NCBI GenBank assembly: GCA_018873245.2
Contig: JAEMBT020000017.1
Coordinates: 106,001-170,000, forward strand
Length of the DNA stretch: 64,000 nt
From: Archegozetes longisetosus
Lineage: Eukaryota; Arthropoda; Arachnida; Sarcoptiformes; Trhypochthoniidae
Direction of reading: 5' to 3'
In this document: positions 54,399 to 64,000 of the stretch, piece after piece
Layout: each line of letters opens with the position of its first letter
Numbering within the stretch: position 1 is the first letter of the stretch
Made by a program: the position numbers and the translations under genes
Notes under the pieces: model-generated
Databases searched by the model: none
What the model saw: only the letters and a program-made list of their open reading frames with translations
Told to the model about the DNA's origin: nothing

Positions 54399-55291
54399 AT
54401 CAAAGTCACCGTACAGTTCACCAGTTGTTTTAGTTCTAAAGAAAAATGGTGATTATAGGTTTTGTATAGATTATCGAGCACTGAATAAAATTACTAAGCT
54501 AGATCGTTATCCTTTACCCAGAACAGATGATACAATAAATACACTCAGAGGTTCCCGATACTTTACCATCCTTGATATGATTTCAGGATTCTGGCAAATA
54601 AAAATGGATAAAAACGATAGAGAAAAAACTGCTTTTATATGTTTCGAGGGTTTGTATGAATTTAATGTTATGCCATTTGGCTTATGTAACAGTGTAGCAA
54701 CTTTCCAGCAATTAATAGACACGGTTTTATCGAATTTACGCTGGTCAATAGCAATCTGTTATGATGAAACAAGGGAAACTTTACTGTTTACTGATGCCTG
54801 TAACTTTTCGATTGGAATAATTTTAGCGCAGAAAATTAATAACGAAGAACACCCTATCCTTTATGAGAACAGGCTTTTAAAAAAAAAGTGAATTAAATTA
54901 TTCAATTACAGAAAAAGAAGCTTTAGCTGCATTCTGGGGTGTAAAGCAATGTAGGCAATATTTGTTGGGAATTAAATTTTCAATTGTTACCGACCATTGT
55001 GCACTATGCTGGCTAATGTCACTGAAAGATCCTTCGGGAAGATTAAGCCGTTGGGCTTTAAAATTAATGGAGTATGAATTTCAAATTTTATATAAATCAG
55101 GTAAACTTCATTCGAACGTAGATTGTATTTCTAGATATGTTTCAAAAGAAATAGATTCCGATAAAGTAATAACACTTAATAGTGTGAAATTGATTGATTT
55201 ACCAAAACTTCAACTAGAGGATAGTTATTGTCGCAGGATTATTGATCAGTTAAAAGACCCTAAACATAGATCAAATAAAAGTATCAATTAA
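54399..55291 (+). pseudogene. pol: RT (deleted) and RNase H of element 3
   Basis: RT reads from SPYSSPVVLVLKKNG through FTILDMISGFWQIKMD and MPFGLCNSVATFQQL, then jumps at about 54750 directly to RNase H (LLFTDACNFSIG). The segment with the YxDD active site and the RT thumb is deleted. After 54891 the frame shifts; RNase H continues at 54962-55291 with VTDHCALCWL and VDCISR. The element could not reverse-transcribe by itself. Confidence 0.85.
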
Positions 55292-55401
55292 TTGACAAAA
55301 CCCTTTACAGGAAATCACTAGAAAAACTTTTAATAGTAGTTCCCAATAGTTTAAGACGTGAGATATTATATGCTTTTCACAATGACATAAAAAGTGGTCA
55401 C

Positions 55402-56820
55402 TTGGGCATAACAAAAACATATGCCAAAATAAGAAATGGTTACTGTTGGCCGAGACTATTTCAAAGTGTCTATAAATATTGTAATCAATGCCTCGACTGC
55501 CAGAGAGGAAAACCATTACTTTTTAATATTAAAGCTCCATTGCAGCCTATACCAGTAGAGAATAAGGCGTTTTATCATGTCGGTGTTGATCTATTTGGTC
55601 CTCTTCCGATAACTGACGATACCAGATGTAATAACATTATAGTATGCATGGACTATTGTACCCGATGGGCAGAAACAGCTGCTCTCAAAGATGCAACTGC
55701 TAAATCCATAGCTGAATTTTTTGAAATCAATATAATGTCACGCCATGGTTGCCCTGCAATGATTACATCAGATAGAGGGGTGCAATTTATGGCTGATTTG
55801 ACGCAAGATCTATTCAAATTGTCAGAAACAAAACACATTAGAACTACTGCGTATAATCCTAAAGCTAATGGACTCACAGAAAGATTCAATCATACTTTAG
55901 TAACTATGATATCGCAATTTGTTAACAGCAATCATAAGAATTGGGACAAAATTCTACCTCATGTGACATTTGCATATAATTGTGCAATTCAAGAAAGTAC
56001 TGGTTATAGTCCTTTTTTCTCAGTCTATTTAAGAGAACCTATCCTTTCCACAGATATATCTTTAAATCGAATATGCAATCACGATATCAATGAGAGACTG
56101 AGAGGAAATATATTAGAGGCAAGGAAAATTGCCGCAGAAAGTTCTGCACAATTTAACCAGAAATATTATTATGATAGGAACTGTAAATGTAAAAAATATA
56201 AAGTAGGGAATTTAGTATTAGCCCATTATCCAGTGCGTAAAAAGGGAAGGATAAGCAAATTTGAGCATGAATATTTCGGTCCTTTTGAGATTATAAACAT
56301 TATAGGTAAAAATGATTATGAAATTCTCGAAGTAGGTCCGAAACGTAGGAAAAAACAAGATGTTATTCATGTAAACAGATTGAAACATTTCCATTCGGAA
56401 ACTTCGGAAATGCAGTCTCCCGGAGTTTTCTTCGATAACTCTAATTCTGTATCACCTGATGTTAGTGAAGATTTGCAAACTAACACTCCAGTCCCACCGA
56501 ATCGAACTGATTTAGACGTCATAGACCACAATCAGAGCTCATCAGTCGATATCGATTTAACAAAAGTTCATAATCTAAATACGAATAATGATAATGCCTC
56601 AGAATCAAAAAGTGATTATGAGGATACAGAAATTTATGATCCGGATGAAACTATAATTTATGATTATGAGAATGAACAGATAAATAGCCAAACTAAAGAG
56701 GGGCAAAATTCAATAAGTGAATCTTTTGGTCATCAAGACGTTGACAATCATGGAGATTTACCAGTAATTCAGACAAGATATGGGAGAATAGTCAAACCAG
56801 TCAATAAATATACGATCTAA
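55402..56820 (+). CDS. pol: Integrase of element 3
   Basis: 472 residues; the frame begins inside the zinc domain (HHCC; CNQCLDCQ). Catalytic residues are visible in VGVDLFGP (Asp), TSDRGVQF (Asp) and NGLTERFNHT (Glu). A DNA-binding C-terminus (VGNLVLAHYPVRKKG, FGPFEIINII) is followed by an acidic tail ending TRYGRIVKPVNKY, a common pol end in gypsy elements. Upstream the frame is interrupted near 55290. This is the most intact gene of the element. Confidence 0.9.
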   Translation: MGITKTYAKIRNGYCWPRLFQSVYKYCNQCLDCQRGKPLLFNIKAPLQPIPVENKAFYHVGVDLFGPLPITDDTRCNNIIVCMDYCTRWAETAALKDATAKSIAEFFEINIMSRHGCPAMITSDRGVQFMADLTQDLFKLSETKHIRTTAYNPKANGLTERFNHTLVTMISQFVNSNHKNWDKILPHVTFAYNCAIQESTGYSPFFSVYLREPILSTDISLNRICNHDINERLRGNILEARKIAAESSAQFNQKYYYDRNCKCKKYKVGNLVLAHYPVRKKGRISKFEHEYFGPFEIINIIGKNDYEILEVGPKRRKKQDVIHVNRLKHFHSETSEMQSPGVFFDNSNSVSPDVSEDLQTNTPVPPNRTDLDVIDHNQSSSVDIDLTKVHNLNTNNDNASESKSDYEDTEIYDPDETIIYDYENEQINSQTKEGQNSISESFGHQDVDNHGDLPVIQTRYGRIVKPVNKYTI

Positions 56821-56841
56821 TTAAATGGCCGTATACATAAG

Positions 56842-56862
56842 ATATATATATATATATATATA
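56842..56862. repeat. (TA)n microsatellite
   Basis: Simple TA repeat just after pol of element 3. Confidence 0.8.
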
Positions 56863-56938
56863 ATAGACATATTTGATAATTTATTATTTTATAGCTTGAA
56901 AATTCAAAAGTACAGCATTTCACCAACGGCGGCACTTT

Positions 56939-57570
56939 ATGATTTTACACAAAAGAATAAACTCGAATACCCACATTATAACGAATATACCATTGTTGAT
57001 AAAAAATACTGTTTTACATGTCTGTGATTTAACAGTCAAACTAAATACGCAAAACTATTTTGTAAGAACAATTAATAAATCGAAGAAAATAGCTAAGAAT
57101 GAAAGTGCGCTCAAAATTTGTGAAGTGCTAGAATTGAACCTCATTAAAACTGTTAAGAATAAAATCGAGGATAAACCATCAAATTTAGATCTGTTGAAAC
57201 AAAATTTATATGAGAAAAACTTATCAGCACCAATTATATTAAAAACAAAGTGTAAAAACGAACGCCTAGTTTTCATTAAGGAGCTGGAAATAGGTGTTTT
57301 GACCAATGAAGATAATCCTAAAACTAGTATTGAGAGTGCATGTGAAAAATTGCTAAACAAAATTTAACGAAGATTAATAACATGCAGAAGAATAATACTC
57401 GAAATTTAAACAAATTTCTTCTGCGCAACAAGAATAGAATAACAGCACCTATTTTATTGGATCATAACATAAAAGGGGAAAACAACTTTGTAACCGTTTC
57501 GGTGATTTTCAAAAATGAAAAGGTTGAGTTAAAATCATATGATTGTGCATTGTCCAAGACTAAAGTTTAG
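56939..57570 (+). CDS. Two short lysine-rich ORFs of unknown function (element 3)
   Basis: Frames 56939-57367 (142 codons) and 57382-57570 (62 codons), 15 bases apart. Both are Lys/Asn/Ile-rich. Internal similarity is visible between SAPIILKTKCKNERLVF in the first and TAPILLDHNIKGENNFV in the second, so the second may be a repeat of the first or a continuation after a frame shift. No domain was recognised. Their place after pol is where gypsy elements may carry an extra gene. Confidence 0.45.
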
Positions 57571-57612
57571 AATAAGCATATGGAAAGTTGTTAAAAACCA
57601 TCAATATCTTCG

Positions 57613-59146
57613 ATGAACAAAAGAAAATACTTAATGATGAAATCCCAAAAAAGTTATTGTAAAGCTTTTTCAGAGAAAAACTATTCTAGAAAAGAGTTTA
57701 ATCATATTTTCGGACAAGATGGATCAAACAGTATTGTTACTAGCTTAAACAATAATAATTCTAATTATATGAAAACACTTAAACAGCATGTCCACGTATG
57801 CTGTTTCTGTTATAATTTATATTATGATAGGAAATCTTGTTACGATCATATATTGAAACATTTTATCTCTATCAAAATCTTTTTTGTGACAACTGTAATA
57901 ATGAATTACCTACGGATCAACTATACAAGCATGAGTTTCAAAATTGTTCTCAAAAGGGTTGTAAAAACCATAATATAAAATATACAAATTATGGAATAAT
58001 TATAGGAAATTGGATAAACTCTTACTTAGAGAACCAATTGCTATTTCTCACAACGAAATTCACAGAGTGTAAATATACTATTGATTTAAAATGTTATTTA
58101 TGTTCGATTATTTTAAAACAAATAATGAATTCAATAATTATCTAAAAGAACCAGTATTTAAGACATCAAAAGATTTCGTAAATCATATATATGAACACTA
58201 TAACCTTTACTCTGTCAAATGTAATCTTTGTATAAACGATAAGTATTTAGTAAATAATACAGAATACATTATTGACAATTTAAAATCTGAACATTCAGAA
58301 TTAACTGATGTTAAACGACTTTTCGATCACCTAGTTAACTATAAATTAGAAAATTGCCAAAGATATTATTTGAAAAATAATTTTAGTCTAAATAAAATTG
58401 AAGATGTAGAATATAAAGTAAAACAAATCTTCGGAGAAATTTCAGCCACTAACACTAGTCTGAAACTTGGCGAAAATTTAAGGTCCTTTAATAGTATCAA
58501 TAATAGTGAAACAAGAATTTGTAGTAATGTAAGAGTTAAAGAAATGGCACAAAGAGATTTTGATACATTAAGAAATAATGTGAAGCTAAACAACAATATT
58601 GTTGGTGCTTGTCTTGTAATAATCAGAGACAGGCTAAATTCTGAAAACTTCGAATGCTCTGAAAAATCTAAAAAATACAAAGCTTTTATACTAAGTACTA
58701 AATTTAGTGAAAATCTGTGTTCAAAGAAAAGAATCTTATTGTGTAATCAAAAGTTAAAAAATTTGTTTGACTTCGAACTGATTGTGATTCCGATTTTAAG
58801 AGAAGACCATTGGTTTTTGATGACTATACATGTGGACAAAAAATTAATTACGTTGATAGATCCTCTTTTGTACAATTATAATAAGTTGTATACGCAAATC
58901 GTTGAATTTTTAGAAGCACACGCAATGCTACACAACTTGAATTTTGACAAGAAAAAATGGTCGTTGAGCAATATAAGAAGAGATGGGATATTCACTCAAA
59001 CGGATCAAGTAAATGATGGCATCATTCTATTATCATTTGTAGAAAGAATTATAAAGAAACAAAACTTGCTCGAACTGCCTAATCTACAAACGGCTAGAGT
59101 GAAATTTATACAACTCATCAGTGAAAGTGATATCATAATTAAGTGA
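57613..59146 (+). pseudogene. Zinc-finger plus Ulp1-like (C48) protease ORF, catalytic Cys lost
   Basis: Read over frames 57613-57978, 57837-58145 and 58091-59146 with shifts near 57880 and 58110. The first part has C2H2-like pairs (VCCFCYNLYY...H, FCDNCNN...H). The 351-codon last frame ends in a Ulp1-type fold: EDHWFLMTIHV (His), ITLIDPL (Asp), then FTQTDQVNDG, where Gln is present but Asp stands in the place of the usual Cys before Gly. So the protease is recognisable but predicted inactive. Such a gene in the envelope position of a gypsy element is unusual to my knowledge. Confidence 0.65.
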
Positions 59147-59457
59147 AACAAATATATAGATATTTGAAAAAGTTTCAACTCAACTATATAAATCAAAGTT
59201 CTTTCAACCTTGCAAGAAAATTGTGAGAATATTGGATGTCAGGATGTTTTCAGAAAACTGATTCAAATAAATATAATTCTTAAACAAATGTAAATTAATT
59301 TATGGATGTCTTGGCCAAGAAAGTTTTTTAGCTAGTTGTTACATGTAGCTTTTTTCCTTCTGTTATTTTACAAAGTATTTAAAGTATAAAAGAAATTAAT
59401 TTAAAATCATCGAACATTTTGATCTCAACGAGACTTGAGATGCTGGATGAGGAGATG

Positions 59458-59816
59458 TGTGAAATATATGTTTAATAAATATAGAATACCAAAATATCTT
59501 AGTTATTGGTTTGAAGAGGCTTTGCACTAACACTTTTTTGTAATTAGCTCTTAAAAAGTCCAATGATTTATAACACTTTCTGTAATGACTTTCTCTTTAA
59601 AATGACCCAATATAGTATGATTTAACTTTCGTACAAATAAACAATCAAAAATGTATTTTTAGTTTTAAATTTAGAGAAACGTGGGAAACCAAAGAAAAGT
59701 ATATAAAGGGAGAGAAAGTCACTATAGAGAGCTTCAGTAATATCTTAGTTATGCTTTGTAACTTGACGTTATGCATAATAAAATTGTTGAAAAATAGATA
59801 ATCGTTTTCTTCGTCA
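59458..59816 (+). repeat. 3' LTR of gypsy element 3
   Basis: Starts TGTGAAATA after a purine-rich tract, has TATATAAAGGGAG at 59700 and AATAAAATT at about 59777, and ends near CGTCA at 59816. The copy at 42070-42459 shares the layout. The short stretch after it (59817-59870) has GGTCA-rich tandem words. Confidence 0.7.
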
Positions 59817-59972
59817 TAGGTAATAGGTCAGGGGTCAGAGGTCACCCGTCGGTGAACCCGAGGTCACAGGTCACTATGTATGATATCGTTGAACTCAGCT
59901 TGACGAGACCTTTCCAACGACATATGACTGGTTGATATAGGTCAATAGTAACACCCCGAGCATGGATTGCTA

Positions 59973-60190
59973 AGATTCACCTGTCACCTCAGCTTTTTCA
60001 TACTGAATTTGTCTCAAATCAGCTCTAATTCTTCTCCATTCTAAACTTTTGATACCGTCTTCATATGCTTTAGCACCAACAATTGAGCGTGCAACGCAAT
60101 AACCATCACTAACTATTTGAACAAGATTTTTAGAATTTTATCTCCAATTGCCAATATTGACCAAATTATATCTATTTCTTGATCCGCCAA
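59973..60190 (-). pseudogene. Fragment resembling the N-terminal region of Polinton/virus DNA polymerase ORFs
   Basis: On the minus strand one frame reads QNGVGGSRNRYNLVN, a stop, then QIVSDGYCVARSIVGAKAYE and WRRIRADLRQIQYEKAEV. The GYCxARxIVxAKA pattern recalls a conserved motif near the start of protein-primed PolB ORFs in Polinton-type elements. This is from memory of the motif, not a search. Confidence 0.35.
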
Positions 60191-60280
60191 CTCCGTTTTG
60201 TCAAACATATATCATATCAACTTCTATCAAGCCGTCCATCAGAAAATCTCTTTTTGACTGACTGACTTTTATGATTTCAT

Positions 60281-60592
60281 TCAAAAATGTTTCACTCGTA
60301 AATTCTTGTATACTTCAGAAATGTGTGAAGATATCGTAGTCGAGGGACTGATTGAGAAGCGTAATTCGAACATCGTCGTCATCTTTTTGCAGCTCTCAGT
60401 AGTCGATGTATAATGGAATTCAAAGTAATTTCCCAATTGAATTATAACACTTTCAATGTTTATTTCATTATTTCCAGTGTTTTTAGTACATTTAACTTTA
60501 GCATTATAAGTTTTCATTCCGAATGTACGACAGAAACCTACATACCTATCAATTGTTTCCCAGTCTATACGAAATTCACCTGGCAAAAGCAT
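60281..60592 (-). pseudogene. Uncharacterised virus-like remnant ORF
   Basis: 103 residues from ATG 60592, without a recognised domain. It begins GEFRIDWETIDRYVGFCRTFG and has balanced, protein-like composition unlike random AT-rich frames. Codon-like sequence continues past its stop in another frame (about 60280-60200), which suggests an older, longer gene now broken. It lies in line with the fragments on either side on the same strand. Confidence 0.4.
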
Positions 60593-60698
60593 TATTTAAA
60601 ATCAATGACAATTCTAACCGACAATACGGTGAATCGAGTGCTAGACCTCACATGCGCATTCGAGTTATACTTAACAGCGTACATGAAGCAATATTTAA

Positions 60699-61200
60699 TA
60701 TATTTTTATTTAATCATTAAAAATGCTTTCTAATCTAATCGAATATACTAATAAAAGTATAATTGATACGAATAGTAAATCAGTTGAAATAATTTTCTGA
60801 ATATAAAATACATGAACTAAGCATAAGAGCTAAAATTAACTTTTCAAGATGTTTTTCCAATGAATTCATTCAACTTAAATGCGAGGACGCTTCTCATTCG
60901 GTTCTTCACATCTGGGAAGTGCCTTTAATTCATCCAATTCTCGTTTTCTTTGATTCAGGCATCCAATGAGTTTGGATTTCGAATTTGGATCTTTCAATCC
61001 ATAACTTTTTTCACGGCTTCAAGTAGTTGTTCAGGCTTTTCGATCATAGTCAGAAGCAGCTTATATTTTGCCTCATGACCAAGAACTTCATTAAAGTTTA
61101 GTAGTTTAGAGTAATACTCAAACAATTCAAACTTTTAAACTTCGTTAAAACATTTTTCGCTTCGCTGTGGTTCAGATTTTGCATCAACAGATCAATCAAC
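60699..61200 (-). repeat. Repeat R2, copy 1, containing a minus-strand coding remnant
   Basis: Matches 63521-64000 closely. On the minus strand, frames containing LLMQNLNHSEAKNVL, then HEAKYKLLLTMIEKPEQLL and LNQRKRELDELKALP, ending CEEPNEKRPRI at about 60877, are linked by single-base shifts. They are the C-terminal part of a helical protein of unknown function. Confidence 0.6.
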
Positions 61201-61344
61201 TCCTTCTCTTCAAGTTGTTTGTTGCAATCATACTCGTCATAAACAAGACTTTACATCCGTTACATCTTTGCTTAATAATCATTCCCACTTTACTGCCGCG
61301 GCTGAAGACTAAATTAACTTCAATTCTTTCATTTTCTCATCTTT

Positions 61345-61790
61345 AGCTCATTGGTATTTCATTACGAATATCAGAATTTTGGCAATATGCCGAAGCATGT
61401 CTTGCTCTTGTTCATCGATCAAAATACCAAATTTATCATTTCGATCAATTATGCTTACGATAAAGCTTTTATAGATATTACTGAGTCGTTCGAAGCAGAT
61501 GTATTTGCCTTCTTTTTCACCCGGAATTTCCTGAAAAATTGAACGTTTCTCAATTTGATACATTATCCACTTAAATTGAGTTGGAGTAAGAGAAACAGTA
61601 ATTGGATTTGCATTCTCGCCGTGATTAAGTCTGAATTCCATCCTTATGAAATTGTAAATACTGCCTTCCGGAGTCTTCTATGGATTTGTGACAACAGCCG
61701 CATGCAGTGATCTATTCGCATCTCTCAAAATGTAGCTCAATTGAAACGAGATGATTGTTTCGCTCTAATCATCATCGATATTATCCATTT
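61345..61790 (-). pseudogene. Remnant ORF, weakly PC4-like
   Basis: A frame from ATG 61790 reads to 61345 with two TAG codons (after residues 7 and about 41). The intact part (61641-61348) includes RLNHGENANPITVSLTPTQF and FGILIDEQEQDML, which look like two halves of a beta-rich fold reminiscent of PC4/p15 single-strand DNA-binding domains. That likeness is weak. It forms a series with the minus-strand fragments downstream. Confidence 0.4.
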
Positions 61791-61799
61791 TGCAATAGA

Positions 61800-62776
61800 A
61801 TGTTTAATGAGTATTATTAGTTAGGAATAATAGTATTTAACTAAACTAAGATTTATTAATACTGAGGCATTGAAACTGAAATCTATATATTTTCAGAGTA
61901 TTTAAAGAGATATGACTCGTAATAAGAAAATATTTGAAAATATACAAGTAAACAAATTTCTATTATGATTTTTATCAAGTGAAAGTTATTAAAGAAAAAG
62001 TTAAAATGAAATGAAAACCGTTTACACAAAATTAATGCATACTTCAAATGTGAAAAGCGTTATTTTATATGAATGAAACATAAAACTGAAGATTTGGCGA
62101 CATAAATATGAAAAAGACATTACGTCTTATATGAATAAACATTTGAAAAGTAATAGAATAGAATAGAATTCTTTAGAATAAATTTTATAAAAGAAAAATC
62201 GTACCTCAAAAGGTTTAGATGATTTCGAGTTTGCCATCGAGTGAAGGTTTTAGAAGAACCAGTCTCGGTAAGTCAAATATATTATATGAACAGTACAAAT
62301 AATTCAAAAATTTCAACTTCAAACTAGAATCTAAGATCTGCGCAAAATCTAGGACAAATACATTTTTAAGGGGTAGACTAAAGATTTTATTGAATTTTTT
62401 GTTAAAATACTATTAGATAAATTGATTGATAAACATTAATATAAAACTTGGATATTGTATAAAGAATATTATAAAAATATTTTTAAAAAGATATTTTTTA
62501 TAAAATTGATTAGTATAAATTTTTTTCTTTTTATACTTTTATCATTTTTTCTTACTTTTTAACTTTTAATAGAAATGCAAGAAAAAGATTTTCTGGTATA
62601 AAATAAAACAGTTATTCATCATCGTCCACGTCTTCACGATTGGCAAATTAACTGAAGTCGAGGTTTCCGTTCGCAAAAAGTTGTTGCATTAGAAGTAATG
62701 AAATCGGATTGAAGCTTAAAGTTAGATTCTGACGATCCTCTATAATAATTTTCTTCTATTTTCCCTTAAGCTTTTT
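61800..62776. other. AT-rich non-coding sequence
   Basis: No supported gene. A minus-strand frame near 62600-62690 ends in an acidic tail (NREDVDDDE), a possible C-terminal scrap of another gene. Confidence 0.4.
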
Positions 62777-62902
62777 GATGATTCTTGGCTCTGGCAAAAG
62801 AAGAAAATTTGACGATCTTTTAATTCCGGAAACTTTAACCAAGGAATTGATTGAATCAGTTGAAGAATTAGTGGAATCTATACAAAAGAAAGTTTTATAT
62901 TA
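62777..62902 (+). CDS. Short helical ORF fragment
   Basis: 41 codons from ATG 62777, MILGSGKRRKFDDLLIPETL and onward, amphipathic and Glu-rich. It ends inside the start of repeat R1 copy 2, so it may be an N-terminal exon or gene start cut by the repeat. No family was recognised. Confidence 0.3.
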
Positions 62903-63223
62903 AAAGTAAGTTATAACTTAATTCTCTACTAATACCCATTCTATCGAGTCCTACCAGACTCTCTGATAGAATTATAGGTAACAAAGGATTAGGATCTTAC
63001 ATTGAGGCCCCTCGATTCCAATTCGTTCAACTTGAACACACGCATACGAAAGACTCTACACAAAACATTTAGATCGGGTCTTTCGTATATAGACGATCAC
63101 TCGTCATAAAAATAAATGTGACAATATCAATTAATTAACTGGCTTAAACAAGTTTTGAATTTAAAATGCCTTTAATATGAAAGCGTTGATGTAAACTTTG
63201 CTAACAGCAGTCTTAATAAATGT
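62885..63223 (+). repeat. Repeat R1, copy 2
   Basis: Second copy of 54001-54341, same strand, with scattered substitutions. The 300 bp between it and R2 copy 2 has no recognised feature. Confidence 0.85.
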
Positions 63224-63520
63224 TTAATGCATCAGACTAGTCTTTTTAATTATTACACCAACCCTGGCTCAAACTAATATTCTGTATGAAAAATATAAAC
63301 TATTTAATATTGTTTTATCAAACATTTTTTCAAACTGATTATAAGCCAGCTCTTAGCGTCACTCAGCAACGTTTAGAGGCGACGATTCAACACATTCGAA
63401 TCATGATATATATAAGTTTGAGTTTACTGAATCTGGGAGTTTCAGTTACATCCTGTAGATCATCTAAATTGAAAAAGGTTATCGGCTACCTTCCGTAGTT
63501 TATCTGAACTTTTATTTTAT

Positions 63521-64000
63521 ATATTTTTATTTAATCATTAAAAATGCTTTCTAATCTGATCGAATATACTAATTAAAGTATAATTGATACGAATAGAAAA
63601 TCAGTTGAAATAATTTTCTGAATATAAAATACATGAACTAATCATAAGAGCTAAAATTAACTTTTCAAAATGTTTTTCCAATGAATTCATTCAACTTAAA
63701 TGCGAGGACGCTTCTCATTCGGTTCTTCACGTCTGGGAAGTGCCTTTAATTCATCAATTCTTGTTTTCTTTGATTCAGGCATCCAATGACTTTGAATTTC
63801 GAATTTGGATTCTTCAATACATAACTTTTTTCACGGCTTCAAGTAGTTGTTCAGGCTTTTCGATCATAGTAGGAAGCAGCTTATATTTTGCCTCCTGACA
63901 AAGAACTTCATTAAAGTTTAGTAGTTTAGAGTAATACTCAAACAATTCATTAAAACTTTTTCGCTTCGCTGTTCAGATTTTGCATCAACAGATCAATCAA
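63521..64000 (-). repeat. Repeat R2, copy 2, cut by the window end
   Basis: Closely matches 60699-61200, including the minus-strand coding remnant, and runs off the window edge. A deletion near 63946 replaces part of the first copy (about 61130-61145). Confidence 0.85.

Larger units (their letters stand above)
54390..59816 (+). mobile_element. Gypsy element 3, 5'-truncated, with 3' LTR
   Basis: Starts abruptly inside RT (about 54399), so the 5' LTR, gag and protease are absent. Pol runs to 56820, several ORFs without a recognised envelope follow to 59146, and a likely polypurine stretch (GGATGAGGAGATG) precedes an LTR at 59458-59816 that has a solo relative at 42070-42459. Confidence 0.75.

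Noticed and set aside
60413-60733. Two plus-strand ORFs of 65 and 106 codons
   Set aside because: Antisense to the minus-strand remnant at 60281-60592 and to repeat R2.
54001-63223. R1 copies as the LTRs of element 3
   Set aside because: R1 lacks TG...CA ends, and a better LTR with purine tract, TATA and AATAAA lies at 59458-59816.

Overview
The window is AT-rich invertebrate nuclear DNA. Short GT-AG introns, a tRNA-derived SINE, Tc1 and Merlin DNA transposons, a Polinton/Maverick-type gene block and Ty3/gypsy elements with envelope-like genes point to an arthropod, perhaps an arachnid or mite, but nothing seen fixes the species. No housekeeping gene was recognised. Nearly all of it is nested mobile DNA with a few degraded or small cellular-type genes.

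Layout. 1-3.2 kb: a palindromic MITE (571-1292) and a Tc1 element (1400-2973) interrupted by a tRNA-derived SINE (1700-2051). 3.2-16.3 kb: a ~620-bp palindromic DNA element (CAGTGCG ends, TA duplication) split by gypsy element 1 (3543-16015, + strand; LTRs differ at two sites; 4-bp duplication atat). 16.4-28.7 kb: gypsy element 2 (16399-28664, - strand; identical 207-bp LTRs; duplication atat; tRNA-Gln primer site). 28.7-34 kb: fold-back elements, an inverted minisatellite and a DDE integrase-like gene with an intron. 34-45 kb: degraded kinase gene, MITE, Polinton capsid/protease block, solo LTR, matrix-metalloproteinase pseudogene, tail-anchored coiled-coil ORF. 45-54 kb: tRNA-like unit, secreted cysteine-rich peptide gene, Merlin element, second Tc1. 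54-64 kb: 5'-truncated gypsy element 3 carrying a zinc-finger plus Ulp1-like protease ORF, then degraded virus/Polinton-like coding remnants and a partial segmental duplication.

The most interesting content is in the two young gypsy elements. Both encode pol followed without an intervening stop block by two tandem type-I membrane glycoproteins that look like diverged copies of one another. Each also has a long region between the glycoproteins and the 3' LTR. In element 1 this region holds a small arginine-rich ORF and ~180-bp direct repeats. In element 2 it holds a complete three-exon gene on the opposite strand encoding a 370-residue protein with a chromodomain and a C-terminal region whose His/Asp/Gln/Cys order resembles clan CE (Ulp1/adenain) cysteine peptidases. 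Element 2 also has a leader exon, between the primer site and gag, with a signal-peptide-like ORF and a consensus splice donor. Together this suggests a retrovirus-like lineage with duplicated envelope glycoproteins and lineage-specific accessory genes, one of them antisense. Two further clan CE-like proteases occur in the window (Polinton block and element 3), and each lacks one catalytic residue.

Many frame breaks in the young elements fall in A or T runs while the LTRs are almost identical, so some may be assembly indels rather than decay.
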